Assembly (NCBI GenBank): GCA_035578905.1
Contig: JAQJVL010000001.1
Location: forward strand, 3,340,001 to 3,404,000
Direction of reading: 5' to 3'
Origin: Stictocephala bisonia
Taxonomy: Eukaryota > Arthropoda > Insecta > Hemiptera > Membracidae
DNA length: 64,000 nt
The notes under the pieces were generated by a model. It searched no databases and was not told the origin of the DNA. It saw only the letters and a list, made by a program, of their open reading frames with translations. The stretch's first letter is position 1. Every line of letters begins with the position of its first letter. Shown here piece after piece: positions 12,656-24,000 of this stretch. The translations under genes and the position numbers were made by a program.

Positions 12656-13750
12656 TACACCCACATGTAGTAGTTACATTTTACTACATGGATATGTACA
12701 GAACGTACTCATATTCAACATTAAATCTAGGCCTCGTGGAAGTAGACTACGCAAATCCTTCTGCCAGGATGTTGTACAACCTATCACTAATAGTCTATGG
12801 TATATGACGTGATATATTGTACAGGGGACGTCTATTTTTTCAAGGGAACGTCTTATTTTTTATATTATTCAAATAGAACGCATTATTATTTTACCTTTCG
12901 TTTAACTCTGGATAATTTTGTATATACCTACTTATTGTAAAGTGATAATTGATTGGTGTTTGACGTATTCCTAAGTAAGTATTTTTCATAGTTCTTTGTA
13001 TTAAATTAAGGCTAAACAGGTTGTACCGTCAATAATGTATATAAAAGTTGCATATAAACTGAATAATAAGTTGATGGAACATCTGTTTGCGGTATAGATT
13101 TTCACAGTTTTGTAATAAAACAGAATTCCTTTAACATATACTGTACAGTACTTATAAAATTAATTAAAACAATACTCAGCCATTTATGAGACAAACCCAG
13201 TACTTTATTTTAATACCAAAAACAAGTAGATGACAACCAAATATTTCAAAATCTTTGATTGGATAAGCGTAAATGTTCAAAAGGTGCTCATTAGAGTGAT
13301 AATTTAATATGCATGACAATAAACTTAAAAATCAAATTGAATTATGAAATATGTTACCTATATGTTCTCCAGTTTTAGAACAGTTGTACATCTGAACAAT
13401 AAATGCTTGATTTAGTAACAAAAAACTGATGAATTAGTTATTTATCTTCTTTTAACTAATTTCTTATTTCAGCATATCTCCTCATGTTTATTACTAGCAA
13501 AGAGGCAAACATATATAGGCAGTACGGTTTGCCATCGCCACGAGGCGTAAATTTTTCAGGCCACATTTAAGGAGCCGAAAGCGAGCCCGAAAAATTAGGC
13601 CAAGTATTATTTATGGTTGAGGCGTACTTCACCTTCGTCAAATTGCGTGGGTCGGACATTCTGGCCAGATGAGCAGAACGTCCGGCCCGGCAAAACAGGC
13701 AAGATAATTTTTGACAGTTAAACTATTTGGGCAAATTGTCCGTTTACCCA
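12656..13750. other. no recognised gene
   Basis: AT-rich with a GC-richer segment at about 13540-13690. Nothing identified. Confidence 0.5.
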
Positions 13751-14040
13751 TGATCATATACTACAAGTCATCGTGTATGAAGATATGGGTGGCTGTATCT
13801 TAAAACGTCATGTGTGAAAAGACGGGTGGATGTACATTCAGTCATCATATTTGAGTAGATTTGTGTCTGCACTACAAATCGTCTTGTTCGAAGGGATAGG
13901 TGGATGTACCACAAGTCATCGTGGTTGAGATAACTGGATATACCACCAATTATCGTGTTTGAATGCGTGGATGGATGTTCTACAAGTTGTCGTGTGTGAA
14001 GAGATGAATGGATATACCACCAGTCATCAAATCTGTGTGA
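13751..14040 (+). repeat. degenerate ~35-40 bp units flanking the 80-bp satellite (left)
   Basis: Seven or so diverged units with the pattern GGTGGATGTACCACAAGTCA + TCGTGT(G/T)TGAAG. They are related to each half of the 80-bp unit that follows and look like the ancestral form of the satellite. Confidence 0.8.
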
Positions 14041-16600
14041 GTGGGTGGATATACTACAACACTACAAGTTATATTGTTTGCAGGGTTGGGTGGATCTACC
14101 ACAAGGCCACGTCTCAGTAGGTGGGTGGATATACTACAACACTACAAGTTATATTGTTTGCAGGGTTGGGTGGATGTACCACAAGGCCACGTCTCAGTAG
14201 GTGGGTGGATATACTACAACACTACAAGTTATATTGTTTGCAGGGTTGGGTGGATGTACCACAAGGCCATATCTGAGTAAGTGGGTGGATATACTACAAC
14301 ACTACAAGTTATATTGTTTGCAGGGTTGGGTGGATGTACCACAAGGCCACGTCTGAGTAAGTGGGTGGATATACTACAACACTACAAGTTATATTGTTTG
14401 CAGGGTTGGGTGGATGTACCACAAGGCCACGTCTGAGTAAGTGGGTGGATATACTACAACACTACAAGTTATATTGTTTGCAGGGTTGGGTGGATGTACC
14501 ACAAGGCCATATCTGAGTAAGTGGGTGGATATACTACAACACTACAAGTTATATTGTTTGCAGGGTTGAGTGGATGTACCACAAGGCCACGTCTGAGTAA
14601 GTGGGTGGATATACTACAACACTACAAGTTATATTGTTTGCAGGGTTGGGTGGATGTACCACAAGGCCACGTCTCAGTAGGTGGGTGGATATACTACAAC
14701 ACTACAAGTTATATTGTTTGCAGGGTTGGGTGGATGTACCACAAGGCCACGTCTCAGTAGGTGTGTGGATATACTACAACACTACAAGTTATATTGTTTG
14801 CAGGGTTGGGTGGATGTACCACAAGGCCATATCTGAGTAAGTGGGTGGATATACTACAACACTACAAGTTATATTGTTTGCAGGGTTGAGTGGATGTACC
14901 ACAAGGCCACGTCTGAGTAAGTGGGTGGATATACTACAACACTACAAGTTATATTGTTTGCAGGGTTGGGTGGATGTACCACAAGGCCACGTCTCAGTAG
15001 GTGGGTGGATATACTACAACACTACAAGTTATATTGTTTGCAGGGTTGGGTGGATGTACCACAAGGCCATATCTGAGTAAGTGGGTGGATATACTACAAC
15101 ACTACAAGTTATATTGTTTGCAGGGTTGGGTGGATGTACCACAAGGCCACGTCTCAGTAGGTGGGTGGATATACTACAACACTACAAGTTATATTGTTTG
15201 CAGGGTTGGGTGGATGTACCACAAGGCCATATCTGAGTAAGTGGGTGGATATACTACAACACTACAAGTTATATTGTTTGCAGGGTTGGGTGGATGTACC
15301 ACAAGGCCACGTCTCAGTAAGTGGGTGGATATACTACAACACTACAAGTTATATTGTTTGCAGGGTTGGGTGGATGTACCACAAGGCCATATCTGAGTAA
15401 GTGGGTGGATATACTACAACACTACAAGTTATATTGTTTGCAGGGTTGGGTGGATGTACCACAAGGCCATATCTGAGTAAGTGGGTGGATATACTACAAC
15501 ACTACAAGTTATATTGTTTGCAGGGTTGGGTGGATGTACCACAAGGCCATATCTGAGTAAGTGGGTGGATAGAATACAACACTACAAGTTATATTGTTTG
15601 CAGGGTTGGGTGGATGTACCACAAGGCCACGTCTCAGTAGGTGGGTGGATATACTACAACACTACAAGTTATATTGTTTGCAGGGTTGGGTGGATGTACC
15701 ACAAGGCCATATCTGAGTAAGTGGGTGGATATACTACAACACTACAAGTTATATTGTTTGCAGGGTTGGGTGGATGTACCACAAGGCCACGTCTCAGTAA
15801 GTGGGTGGATATACTACAACACTACAAGTTATATTGTTTGCAGGGTTGGGTGGATGTACCACAAGGCCATATCTGAGTAAGTGGGTGGATATACTACAAC
15901 ACTACAAGTTATATTGTTTGCAGGGTTGGGTGGATGTACCACAAGGCCATATCTGAGTAAGTGGGTGGATATACTACAACACTACAAGTTATATTGTTTG
16001 CAGGGTTGGGTGGATGTACCACAAGGCCACGTCTCAGTAGGTGGGTGGATATACTACAACACTACAAGTTATATTGTTTGCAGGGTTGGGTGGATGTACC
16101 ACAAGGCCATATCTGAGTAAGTGGGTGGATATACTACAACACTACAAGTTATATTGTTTGCAGGGTTGGGTGGATGTACCACAAGGCCACGTCTCAGTAG
16201 GTGGGTGGATATACTACAACACTACAAGTTATATTGTTTGCAGGGTTGGGTGGATGTACCACAAGGCCATATCTGAGTAAGTGGGTGGATATACTACAAC
16301 ACTACAAGTTATATTGTTTGCAGGGTTGGATGGATGTACCACAAGGCCACGTCTCAGTAGGTGGGTGGATATACTACAACACTACAAGTTATATTGTTTG
16401 CAGGGTTGGGTGGATGTACCACAAGGCCATATCTGAGTAAGTGGGTGGATATACTACAACACTACAAGTTATATTGTTAGCAGGGTTGGGTGGATGTACC
16501 ACAAGGCCACGTCTCAGTAGGTGGGTGGATATACTACAACACTACAAGTTATATTGTTTGCAGGGTTGGGTGGATGTACCACAATTCATCGTGGGGGAGA
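14041..16600 (+). repeat. 80-bp satellite array, 31 full units plus a partial one
   Basis: Near-identical 80-bp units, each made of two diverged halves: GTGGGTGGATATACTACAAC... and GTTGGGTGGATGTACCACAA.... The unit ends fall into a few classes: CACGTCTCAGTAG (X), CATATCTGAGTAA (Y), and recombinant-looking CACGTCTGAGTAA and CACGTCTCAGTAA. From about 15961 to 16520 the units strictly alternate X and Y, giving a 160-bp higher-order repeat. The four-unit block at 15161-15480 has the same class order as 15641-15960. The 79-residue frames that recur here are repeat artefacts. Confidence 0.97.
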
Positions 16601-16805
16601 CGACTGGATGTACCACTAATCATCATGTTTGAGTGGTTGGGTGGATGCATTACAAATCATCGTGTTTAAAGTTTTAGGTGGATTACCATAAGTTTTCGTG
16701 TGTGGAGAGATGATTGGACCATCTCACATAATGATCAGTCATCATGCTTGAATGAGTGGGTGGATGTATCACAAGTTGTCGTGTGTGAAGAGGAGAGTGG
16801 ATGTA
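16601..16805 (+). repeat. degenerate ~35-40 bp units flanking the 80-bp satellite (right)
   Basis: Diverged units of the same ancestral pattern (GGATGTACCAC...CATCATGTTTGAGTGG, GGATGTATCACAAGTTGTCG) mirror the left flank. Confidence 0.8.
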
Positions 16806-17744
16806 TATTTTATAACCGTAGACTCGGCAGTGTACTGCTAACCTAAACCAATGAATGCAGTCCGATGAGCAATTCCAGCATTGAGTGACCTAATTTGAGC
16901 GAATGTTTGTGAGACGCCCTTTACAATGATACTCTTCCTCGCCCCTCGCCTACCACCGATTCCGAAGCCCGAGTCTACCATTATAACAATTGAACTACCA
17001 CAAGTCGGCGCGTTTTAAAGGGTGGTATGAAGGGGCAATGAATAAAGCACGTGATATGTGAAGGGCAAATGAAAAATAGTGGTACAGCTGCATAAAAAAT
17101 AATAATAATTAAAATAATGGAAAGTAACACTGTAGCGGTATAAAACTCTTGTCGTAACTTTGTGTTTGTTATTATGCTTTAAGAGTTGAATATCTCCAAC
17201 AAATGTATCTACACCTACGAAAAAACCCCGTTTAAAATATTAGGTTATAATAGGTAGTTCATTGAGAAAAACGACTGTTTGTAAAATACAGGTTTGAATG
17301 AACAACAAGTATGTGAAGAAAAGTTTGCTAAACGAATAATACAAGGGCACGAAAACAACTGCGTAGAAGACGAAGGGTGGAATGAAAGGGTCCTGCCTAC
17401 GAGACTGTTTGGAGCAAAGCGGCTTGGTTTAGGTTTAGAGGGTTTGGACAGGAAATGGGTAATAAATACCTTTCCGCTTCAGTTGGTTTCCCTCCGTCGC
17501 AGAGAAGAATGCGAATACTGACAGTAGGTTTGGCTACGCTTGCATTTCTATACTCAATCAGTTCGTCAAAATCACACCATACAAAAAGTTCATTACAAAG
17601 TACGGTAGTTATAGTTGTATTGGGGCACCTGAAAAGTAGCCCATGGAAAAATAGGAGTAGAGTAAAAGTAGCCCCTAACAAAAATTTCCCCCAAGCAACT
17701 TCCTACGTCACTTTGATGCCACAAAAACGTTATTTGGACAGTTT
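16806..17744. other. no recognised gene
   Basis: Overlapping frames at 17294-17521 (+) and 17455-17823 (+) show no recognisable domain, and the second runs into repeat R2. Nothing else seen. Confidence 0.4.
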
Positions 17745-17968
17745 ACGAAACTGGTGTCCGCGACTGGAAAAGTACCAACCCCCCGCGACCGATGTAGTAA
17801 ACTCGCTGAATGTAATGATATAGTCTAATATAAATTTATAATCAAATACGGCGCGTTTTGATCGGATTTATAGCAATTGGAAAAGTACCCCCCGGCCGGC
17901 TGTGTACGGGATGGGAAAGTACTCCCTCCCCGGGCTGGATCGGCCTTGAGATTGCCGCAGCCAAGTTG
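17745..17968 (+). repeat. repeat R2, short X block (empty-site copy)
   Basis: Starts near ACTGGTGTCCGCGACTGG, passes AAAAGTACC + C-run + GCGACCGAT, and ends near CTTGAGATTGCCGCAG. It repeats at 18107-18377 and, inverted, at 33715-33975. It lacks the roughly 95-bp segment found in the other two copies. Confidence 0.85.
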
Positions 17969-17994
17969 CAAGCATTTTAAAACTACTCATCGTG

Positions 17995-18745
17995 GACTTT
18001 AATTTTACCGGTAAGCTGATTACCGGTAACCGTGTGTTGTTAAGTTCAAGTCCTTGGTCTTTATTGAACATTTTCTTTTTGTACGAGCTGTATTCTATGA
18101 CAAAACTGGTGTCCGCGACTGGAAAAGTACCCCCCCCCCCGCGACCGATCTAGTAAACTATCAGAATTGAATGATAGTCTAATATCAAATCAAATCGATT
18201 TATCCATTGCAGTATACAAATACATGGCATTGCAAACGTCTTTTTTATCATTTTATATTAATAACATTTGGTCATAATATAAATTTATATTCGAATACGG
18301 TGATTTTTTATCGGATTTATAGCCCCTGGAAAAGTACCCCCCCCCCCGGGCTGGATCGGCCTTGAGATTGCCGCAGTAATTTTGAAGGTATATAGTTTAT
18401 TTATATAGACACATAAACAATTTGGGTAAATATACATAAATTAATTTGACTATTAATTATTAATAATACGGATTAAAATTTTATACAGTGAGACAGAAAA
18501 CAGAATCAGTATCGTCGTACCGAGTTTTTCATGTTTTAATCAGTGCGTCATTTTTATGTATTTACCATTTAACTAGTTATCCGATAACGACAAGATTTTT
18601 AAACAGAGTTGTATTCATTCTATTAAAAATATTTTGCACTTTCAGAATTGTATATTTATGACAAGTCTACTTGTTAGAGTTTTTAAAGGAAAAGTTTATT
18701 TTATTCAAGATTTTCGGTAAACTGCGTTCTCAGTTGTAGTACTCA
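17995..18745 (+). repeat. repeat R2, long copy
   Basis: Matches, in reverse complement, 33255-34062 over roughly 750 bp at high identity. Shared landmarks are GATTACCGGTAACC, TTTTTGTACGAGCTGTATT, the C-rich X block, CAGTGAGACAGAAAACAGAA and GACAAGTCTACTTGTTAGAG. No coding sequence or terminal inverted repeats were recognised, so its class is unknown. Confidence 0.88.
18186..18274 (-). mobile_element. short LINE 3'-end-like insertion with 6-bp direct repeats
   Basis: An 89-bp segment flanked by TAATAT (18180-18185 and 18275-18280) is present here and in the 33-kb R2 copy but absent from the 17.7-kb copy, which reads GTCTAATATAAATTTAT straight through. On the minus strand it ends AATGGATAAATCGATTTGATTTG, similar to the LINE 3' end at about 5010-5030. 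A deletion between the 6-bp repeats in the short copy is the alternative explanation. Confidence 0.5.
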
Positions 18746-18760
18746 CGAACTGCATAGGCA

Positions 18761-18790
18761 TTCCATTGTAATCGTAACATTACAATGGAA
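18761..18790. repeat. perfect 12-bp stem hairpin
   Basis: TTCCATTGTAAT at 18761-18772 pairs with ATTACAATGGAA at 18779-18790 around a 6-nt loop. No associated function is evident. Confidence 0.7.
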
Positions 18791-19199
18791 AAATGCAGTT
18801 ATATACATAACAGTTTACATGTTTATTACAAATTGCGTAAAGAACCGTACACATCAAACACTGAATCAGCGTGGCTAACGAATTTCTCACAAAACTCATC
18901 TATAATTATTTAGCTGATAGCGTCCCATGAAATTTTTAACAGAACATAATAACTGTAAACGGAGATAAAGAAACATTTTTTATTTATAAAACGTATTATT
19001 AAATATTTATTGTACCTACGGATACACAACGTAAGTACAGCAAAACGAAAACATTGGAAAAATGTCTTTGTTCAAGCTAATTAATTGACTCTTTCTTCTC
19101 ATTATCACAAAGAGAGGGAAAACATTACAGAAACAAACATAACCTAAAACTGTCGTAAGTGACGCAAAAAGAACCGCCTTGAATTAACTGACATATATT
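18791..19199. other. no recognised gene
   Basis: AT-rich; it may include decayed upstream sequence of the LINE that follows. Nothing definite. Confidence 0.4.
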
Positions 19200-21372
19200 T
19201 TACGAAGTTTATAACAGTAATCAAATAGAAAGCAAGAAATCCATGGATTACAAATAGTATACTTAATAAAATTAAACAGAAGAAGAAAGTTGTTTAAGAT
19301 CTACAAACGCAGACCTTATGACACCTGCTTCATTAATTATTGGATCAAATTTTGCAATAATTTGAGACTTGAAATAGATTTAGTAAAAAATGAATATTAT
19401 GTTTAACACGTTAAATGGCGATTCTGCCCAACAGTGGAAGATGGTAAATAGTTTGACTGGGTCGTCCAAAGCCAATATTGTAGGATAACGCTTGACAACG
19501 ACGTCATTGTTACCGATCCAACTGTTCTAGCTGATATGATAAACGAACACCTGATTCCCGTACAGTCTGGAACTAACACTAACGTCATCAGTCATAACAT
19601 ACAATTAGAAATGCCTAGAATGTTGCACTCATTTTTTATGCTACCAACAACACATTTTGAAATACTAGAAATAATTAAAACCTTAAAGAATAAAAAATCA
19701 ACAGGTCATGATAATTTAAGTACAGATCTCATAAAAAATATTGCTAAATATATTGCTCCTGCACTAACTCATATTGTAAATTTAAGTTTTAGTGTAGGCA
19801 TCTTTCCAGACAAGCTGAAACAAAGTGTTGTAGTACCGATTTTTAAAAAACATAACTCTTCGCATATTAGTAATATAAGACCCATTAGTCTTCTCTGTGT
19901 CTTCTCCAAGATTGTGGAGAAACTAGTAATAACAGACTTTTAAAATATCTGAACAATTGTTCCTTTTTTAGTAAAAATCAATATGGTTTCACTAAGGGTA
20001 AATCAACAGAAGACGTCCTTTTGAATGTATTATCTCAATTTATAATAGTTTTAATCAGAATAAAAAAGCCACAGGACTGTTTATAGATTTCAAAAATGCT
20101 TTCGATTTAGTAAACCAAAATATTTTACTCTCGAAGATGGAGGCTATAGGAATAAGAGTAGTATCTTTAAAATGGTTTGAAAGTTTTCTCTCTGGTAGAG
20201 AACAACAAGTCAGGGTGGGAGATTGAGCTCATACCGAAGTGTGAAAGCAGGTGTTCCACAGGGTTCAGTCCTATCTGCAACCCTATTCCTAATTTTCATA
20301 AATGACCTAGTAAATAAACGGTTTCATGGACACATCAGTGCATTTGCTGATGATGTAGCATTCTTTTATTCTCATAATTCCATAGATACAATTGAAGAAT
20401 TTATTCACGAAGACTTGAACCTCCTTAGAAAATGGAGCATGCATAACCAGATGATAGTTAACGTGAGTAAAACCAAATACATAAATTTTTATTTTAAATC
20501 TTTTTATTTCCGTAATCAACTTGTTTATCATAATAATCAATGTCCTGAAATTCACTGTAACTGTCAAATTATTGAAAAGGTAGATAAGTTTAAGTACCTG
20601 GGAGTAATCTTAGACGAAAGAATGTCATGGGAATAGCAAATTTCAAATTTACACAATAAAATTAAGTTTAGCATCAGAAAATTTTATTTTCTGAAAAATC
20701 TTTGTGCCCTTCTTTGTTACGTATTTTATATTTTGCATTGATTCATTCTCAACTACAATATGGAATAGCATGCTGGGGAGCAACTTAAAAAAAATATATA
20801 GAAAAATTAAGAATCTCACAGAATCATTATATTCGATTTATTTCAAAAAAGAAAGTTGGAAAGAGTTCCTTCCCTTTATTTCAGCAATTAAACATATTAC
20901 CAGTACAACATCTCTATTGCTTTAAAGTATTACGAATTTTTTATCTAAGAAGTGGAAATATAGGATCTTTTAATTTATCACATTATACGAGAAGTAATAA
21001 TCAGAGAATTTTCAAGACACCAAAAGTTATAAATAAATTTTTAGACATACATTTGAATATGCAGGCCCTAAACTTTTTAACAGACTTCCACACAACATAA
21101 AACAATGTAATAAATTTACCTCTTTCTGCAAGCATCTAAAACCATGGCTATTATCATTTCCAGAAATATATTTTTTATTGGATGCTTTGGTTTGATTTTG
21201 TTGTTGTTTGTTTGTGTAACTGTTCATTATAGATATAAGGAATTTTGGAGATTTTATGTATAGATTTGATTTGTATGGAGATTTGAGTTTGATTACTTGT
21301 TACTCTGTATTATTGTAATTCGTAGAACTTAAGTCATTGCTTAATAAAATGGATGTAATCTTTTTTTTTTTT
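19200..21372 (+). mobile_element. second LINE, decayed and 5'-truncated
   Basis: Begins with an endonuclease-RT linker (KKLFKIYKRRPYD-type sequence near 19280), continues through a broken reverse transcriptase (19536-20636) and a C-terminal region to about 21180. It ends with a T/A-rich 3' UTR, AATAAA near 21342 and a T run at about 21360-21372. It belongs to the Jockey/CR1/I-type non-LTR group by RT motifs. Multiple frameshifts make it dead. Confidence 0.85.
19536..20636 (+). pseudogene. reverse transcriptase of the second LINE, at least three frameshifts
   Basis: Finger and palm motifs appear in order but in changing frames. At 19536-19943: STGHDNLSTDLIKN and SVVVPIFKK ... ISNIRPISLLCVFSKIVEK. 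From 19934, in another frame: LLKYLNNCSFFSKNQYGFTK and GKSTEDVLLNVL. From 20068, in a third frame: GLFIDFKNAFDLVNQNIL (motif A) and LSGREQQVRVGD, to TGA 20224-20226. At 20223-20636: AGVPQGSVLSATLFLIFIND, AFADDVAFF (motif C, FADD) and FKYLGVILDERMSWE. The thumb region to about 21180 is further broken. Sequence and decay differ from the 0.5-5 kb LINE, so it is a separate, older family member. Confidence 0.85.
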
Positions 21373-21509
21373 TGTACATTTTCGAATTTTTTTCATGACA
21401 GATGCTACGGAGGATGGCAGTTAAATGTATAGTAAGGACTAGACTCAAAAGTTTGTGTAATGTATTATTTAGTTAGTTTTCCTTTTTGTAACGCTTGCAA
21501 AACAACTCT

Positions 21510-22016
21510 ACCCACCCACCCACCCATACACGTACAGTGGTATTTACCCACCCGCACACCCATACACGTACAGTAGTATTTACCCACCCGCACACTCATA
21601 CACGTACAGTGGTATTTACCCACCCGCCCACTCATACACGTACAGTGGTATTCACCCGCCAGCCCACCCATACACATACAGTGGTATTCACCCACCCGCC
21701 CACCCATACACGTACAGTGGTATTTACCCACCCGCATACCCATACACGTACAGTGGTATTTACCCACCCGCATACCCATACACGTACAGTGGTATTTACC
21801 CACCCGCATACCCATACACGTACAGTGGTATTTACCCACCCGCCCACCCATACACGTACAGTGGTATTTACCCACCCGCACACCCATACACGTACCGTGG
21901 TATTGACCCACCCGCCCACCCATACACGTACAGTGGTATTTACCCACCCGCACACCCATACACGTACAGTGGTATTTACCCACCCGCCCACCCATACACG
22001 TACAGTGGTATTAACC
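21510..22016 (-). repeat. 36-bp minisatellite, C-rich orientation
   Basis: About 14 units of TACCCACCCGCCCACCCA + TACACGTACAGTGGTATT. The 36-bp period keeps several frames open and yields spurious proteins with a 12-residue period on both strands. It faces a short array of the same unit in the opposite orientation at 22033-22829. Confidence 0.95.
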
Positions 22017-22032
22017 CACACGCCATCAACAG

Positions 22033-22167
22033 TGTACGTGTATGGGTGGGTGGGTATGTGTATGGGTGGACGGGTGGGTCAATACCACTATTCGTGTATG
22101 GGCGGGTGGGTCAATACCACTATTCGTTTATGGGTGGGCGGGTGGGTCAATACCAACGTACGTGTAT
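22033..22167 (+). repeat. 36-bp minisatellite, G-rich orientation (left of the insertion)
   Basis: Three to four units (GTACGTGTATGGGTGGGCGG + GTGGGTCAATACCA). The array resumes at 22739 after the Harbinger-type insertion. Confidence 0.9.
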
Positions 22168-22738
22168 AGGCTCTGTCACACTGAGCGACTTTACTCGCCG
22201 CTACTCGAGTAGCGACTACTAATCGCTAGGTGTGACATAGTCATTAGTTGCGACTAATACTCGCCGGCTAGTGAAAATTCGGTAGCGTGAGGAATAGGAC
22301 ATGTTCAATTTTTTACGCGACTAGTAGTTGGTAGCCGACCTTGAATTAAGCAACTCATTGAATTTTGGTAATGATAACCGCATAATATTGAAGTACGACT
22401 GAGGGTCCTCACTCGCTAGTTCTTTCATAAGCGTGGCCCAGGTACCAAATTTACCCCTCCTACCTATCCAATCACGAACCCACTTCCGTTTTTTCTTATT
22501 TCTTGTGTTAAAAGCAACTCCACGCAAAGTTCTGAGACACTCATCAACAACAGACGTCGTAAAGCCTGTCGGCTTATTCCCACAGATGACATGACACTGG
22601 TTATCACTCCGCACACCACAGAACCTCAATAGCCACTACTAGTCGCCTAGTGTGACTGCAGGGAAGAATTTATTTGCGAGTGCGATTAGTAGCCGCGACT
22701 TGTAGCGGCGAGTAATGTCGCTCAGTGTGACAGAGCCT
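22168..22738. mobile_element. PIF/Harbinger-type non-autonomous DNA transposon, 571 bp
   Basis: Terminal inverted repeats begin AGGCTCTGTCACACTGAGCG and match over about 37 bp with one mismatch (22168-22204 against 22702-22738); looser similarity continues inward. TAT flanks both ends (22165-22167 and 22739-22741), and removing one TAT plus the element restores the minisatellite unit GTGTATGGGTGGG. A 3-bp duplication and the transposase remnant inside indicate PIF/Harbinger, although the family usually duplicates TWA. Subterminal copies of AGTAGCGACTACTAATCGC-like sequence lie inside both ends. Confidence 0.88.
22321..22629 (-). pseudogene. Harbinger transposase N-terminal remnant
   Basis: A minus-strand frame of about 100 codons. 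It contains KKKRKWVRDWIGRRGKFGTW followed by LMKELASEDPQSYFNIMRLS and LPKFNELLN, the conserved N-terminal segment of Harbinger/HARBI1-type nucleases (R.WVR.WI..R..G, L..EL..ED...F.N..RM). The DDE catalytic domain is missing, so the element depends on a transposase made elsewhere. The upstream portion (about 45 residues) is not recognised and may be intron or noncoding. Confidence 0.75.
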
Positions 22739-22829
22739 TATGGGTGGGTGGGTGGGTCAATATCACTTTACGTGTATGGGTGGGCGGGTAGGTCAATACC
22801 ACTGTACGTGTATGGGTGGGCGGGTGGGA
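22739..22829 (+). repeat. 36-bp minisatellite, G-rich orientation (right of the insertion)
   Basis: Two to three further units continue the array after the Harbinger-type element. Confidence 0.9.
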
Positions 22830-23445
22830 CACTCTGCTACAGTTACCCCACAGAATAAGCCCATATCTAATTAGAGATTTAAAATATGCAAAGCATGCAT
22901 ACCTTACATAACTGCTACTAACACAAAGTACTAAGGAAAGAAAATGTATAATTGTAATTTTTGTTGGGAAATAAATCATTATTTCATTATTTCAATTCAG
23001 TCCCATATTTGTCAAGGACGTACAAAATAACTATCAGATAGTTATTCACCATATATTATAGTGCGTTTATGAACAAATTAAGCATATAACTCCCAACTTA
23101 ACACATTAGCTTCCAATAAACATTTAATAGAGTAATTAAATATTCCTGTTCACTGAAATATAATTACTAATAAGGTTATAATTTTTAAATATTTTTGTAT
23201 GAAGTAAGTTAATTTTGATGCAGACTTCTTTATATCTCTTCTTTAAGAGGCTCTCAGTTAATTATAGTAGTTTAAATCTTAATTTACAGTAAATATGATT
23301 AAGAATCAGGCTAATAAAACAGTAGCAGTATGTCTGGAATCATAGATCAAGGCATTTTAAACAGTTCAGCCACAGGATAAATTATACAGTACAAGCTACT
23401 AAAAAATCTTCTAATCATGATTTAATTAAAAAATCTGAAGTCAAA
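22830..23445. other. no recognised gene
   Basis: AT-rich; nothing identified. Confidence 0.5.
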
Positions 23446-24000
23446 AATATATGACATCAACATCAGGGTTCGGCATGGTTAAAAGTTTAAATACGATCAT
23501 CTTTAGGGAAAAAATGGAAAATTATTCCTCTTATTTTACATAGTAGGCCTACTGTACCACATTTTTCACTTTTTAGCTATGCCTTTTTTCTTTTTTAATT
23601 AGCCTACGTAACCATGGTTCTTTGAAGCCACTTTCACCTCTAATTAGCTGAAAATTAGATCGATACTAAGTGGTTCGGATTCCATTTAAAGTTCCTTAGC
23701 TATCCTAGCTATTGGTTATTAATAAATATCATTTGACATCACAATTTATCAGGGTTCGATATAGTTAAAAGTTTAAATACCATCATATTTAAATGGAAAA
23801 AATGGAAAATTATTGCTCTTATTTTACATAGTAGACCTACTGTATCACATTTTTCACTCTTTGGTAATGACTTTTTCTTTTTTAATTACGTAACCATGGT
23901 GCTTTGAAGCCACTTTCACCTCTAATTAGCTGAAAATCAGATCGATACTAAGTGGTTCGGATACCACATAAAGTTCCTTAGTTGTCCTAGCTACAGTAGG
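23446..24000 (+). repeat. direct tandem duplication, two ~270-bp copies
   Basis: Copy 1 (about 23446-23715) and copy 2 (about 23732-24000) are offset by about 286 bp. Both share CAGGGTTCG..AT.GTTAAAAG, TTTTACATAGTAG.CCTACTG, TTTGAAGCCACTTTCACCTC and GATCGATACTAAGTGGTTCG. No coding content was seen. Confidence 0.88.

Noticed and set aside
14041..16600. CRISPR-like regular spacing in the 80-bp and 85-bp arrays
   Set aside because: The whole unit is repeated with no unique spacers, and the genome is eukaryotic.
14041..16632. Series of 79-residue frames
   Set aside because: Each is the same two 80-bp satellite units read in one frame; periodicity explains them.
17455..17823. 122-residue frame
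   Set aside because: Its last third is repeat R2, and the rest has no recognisable domain.
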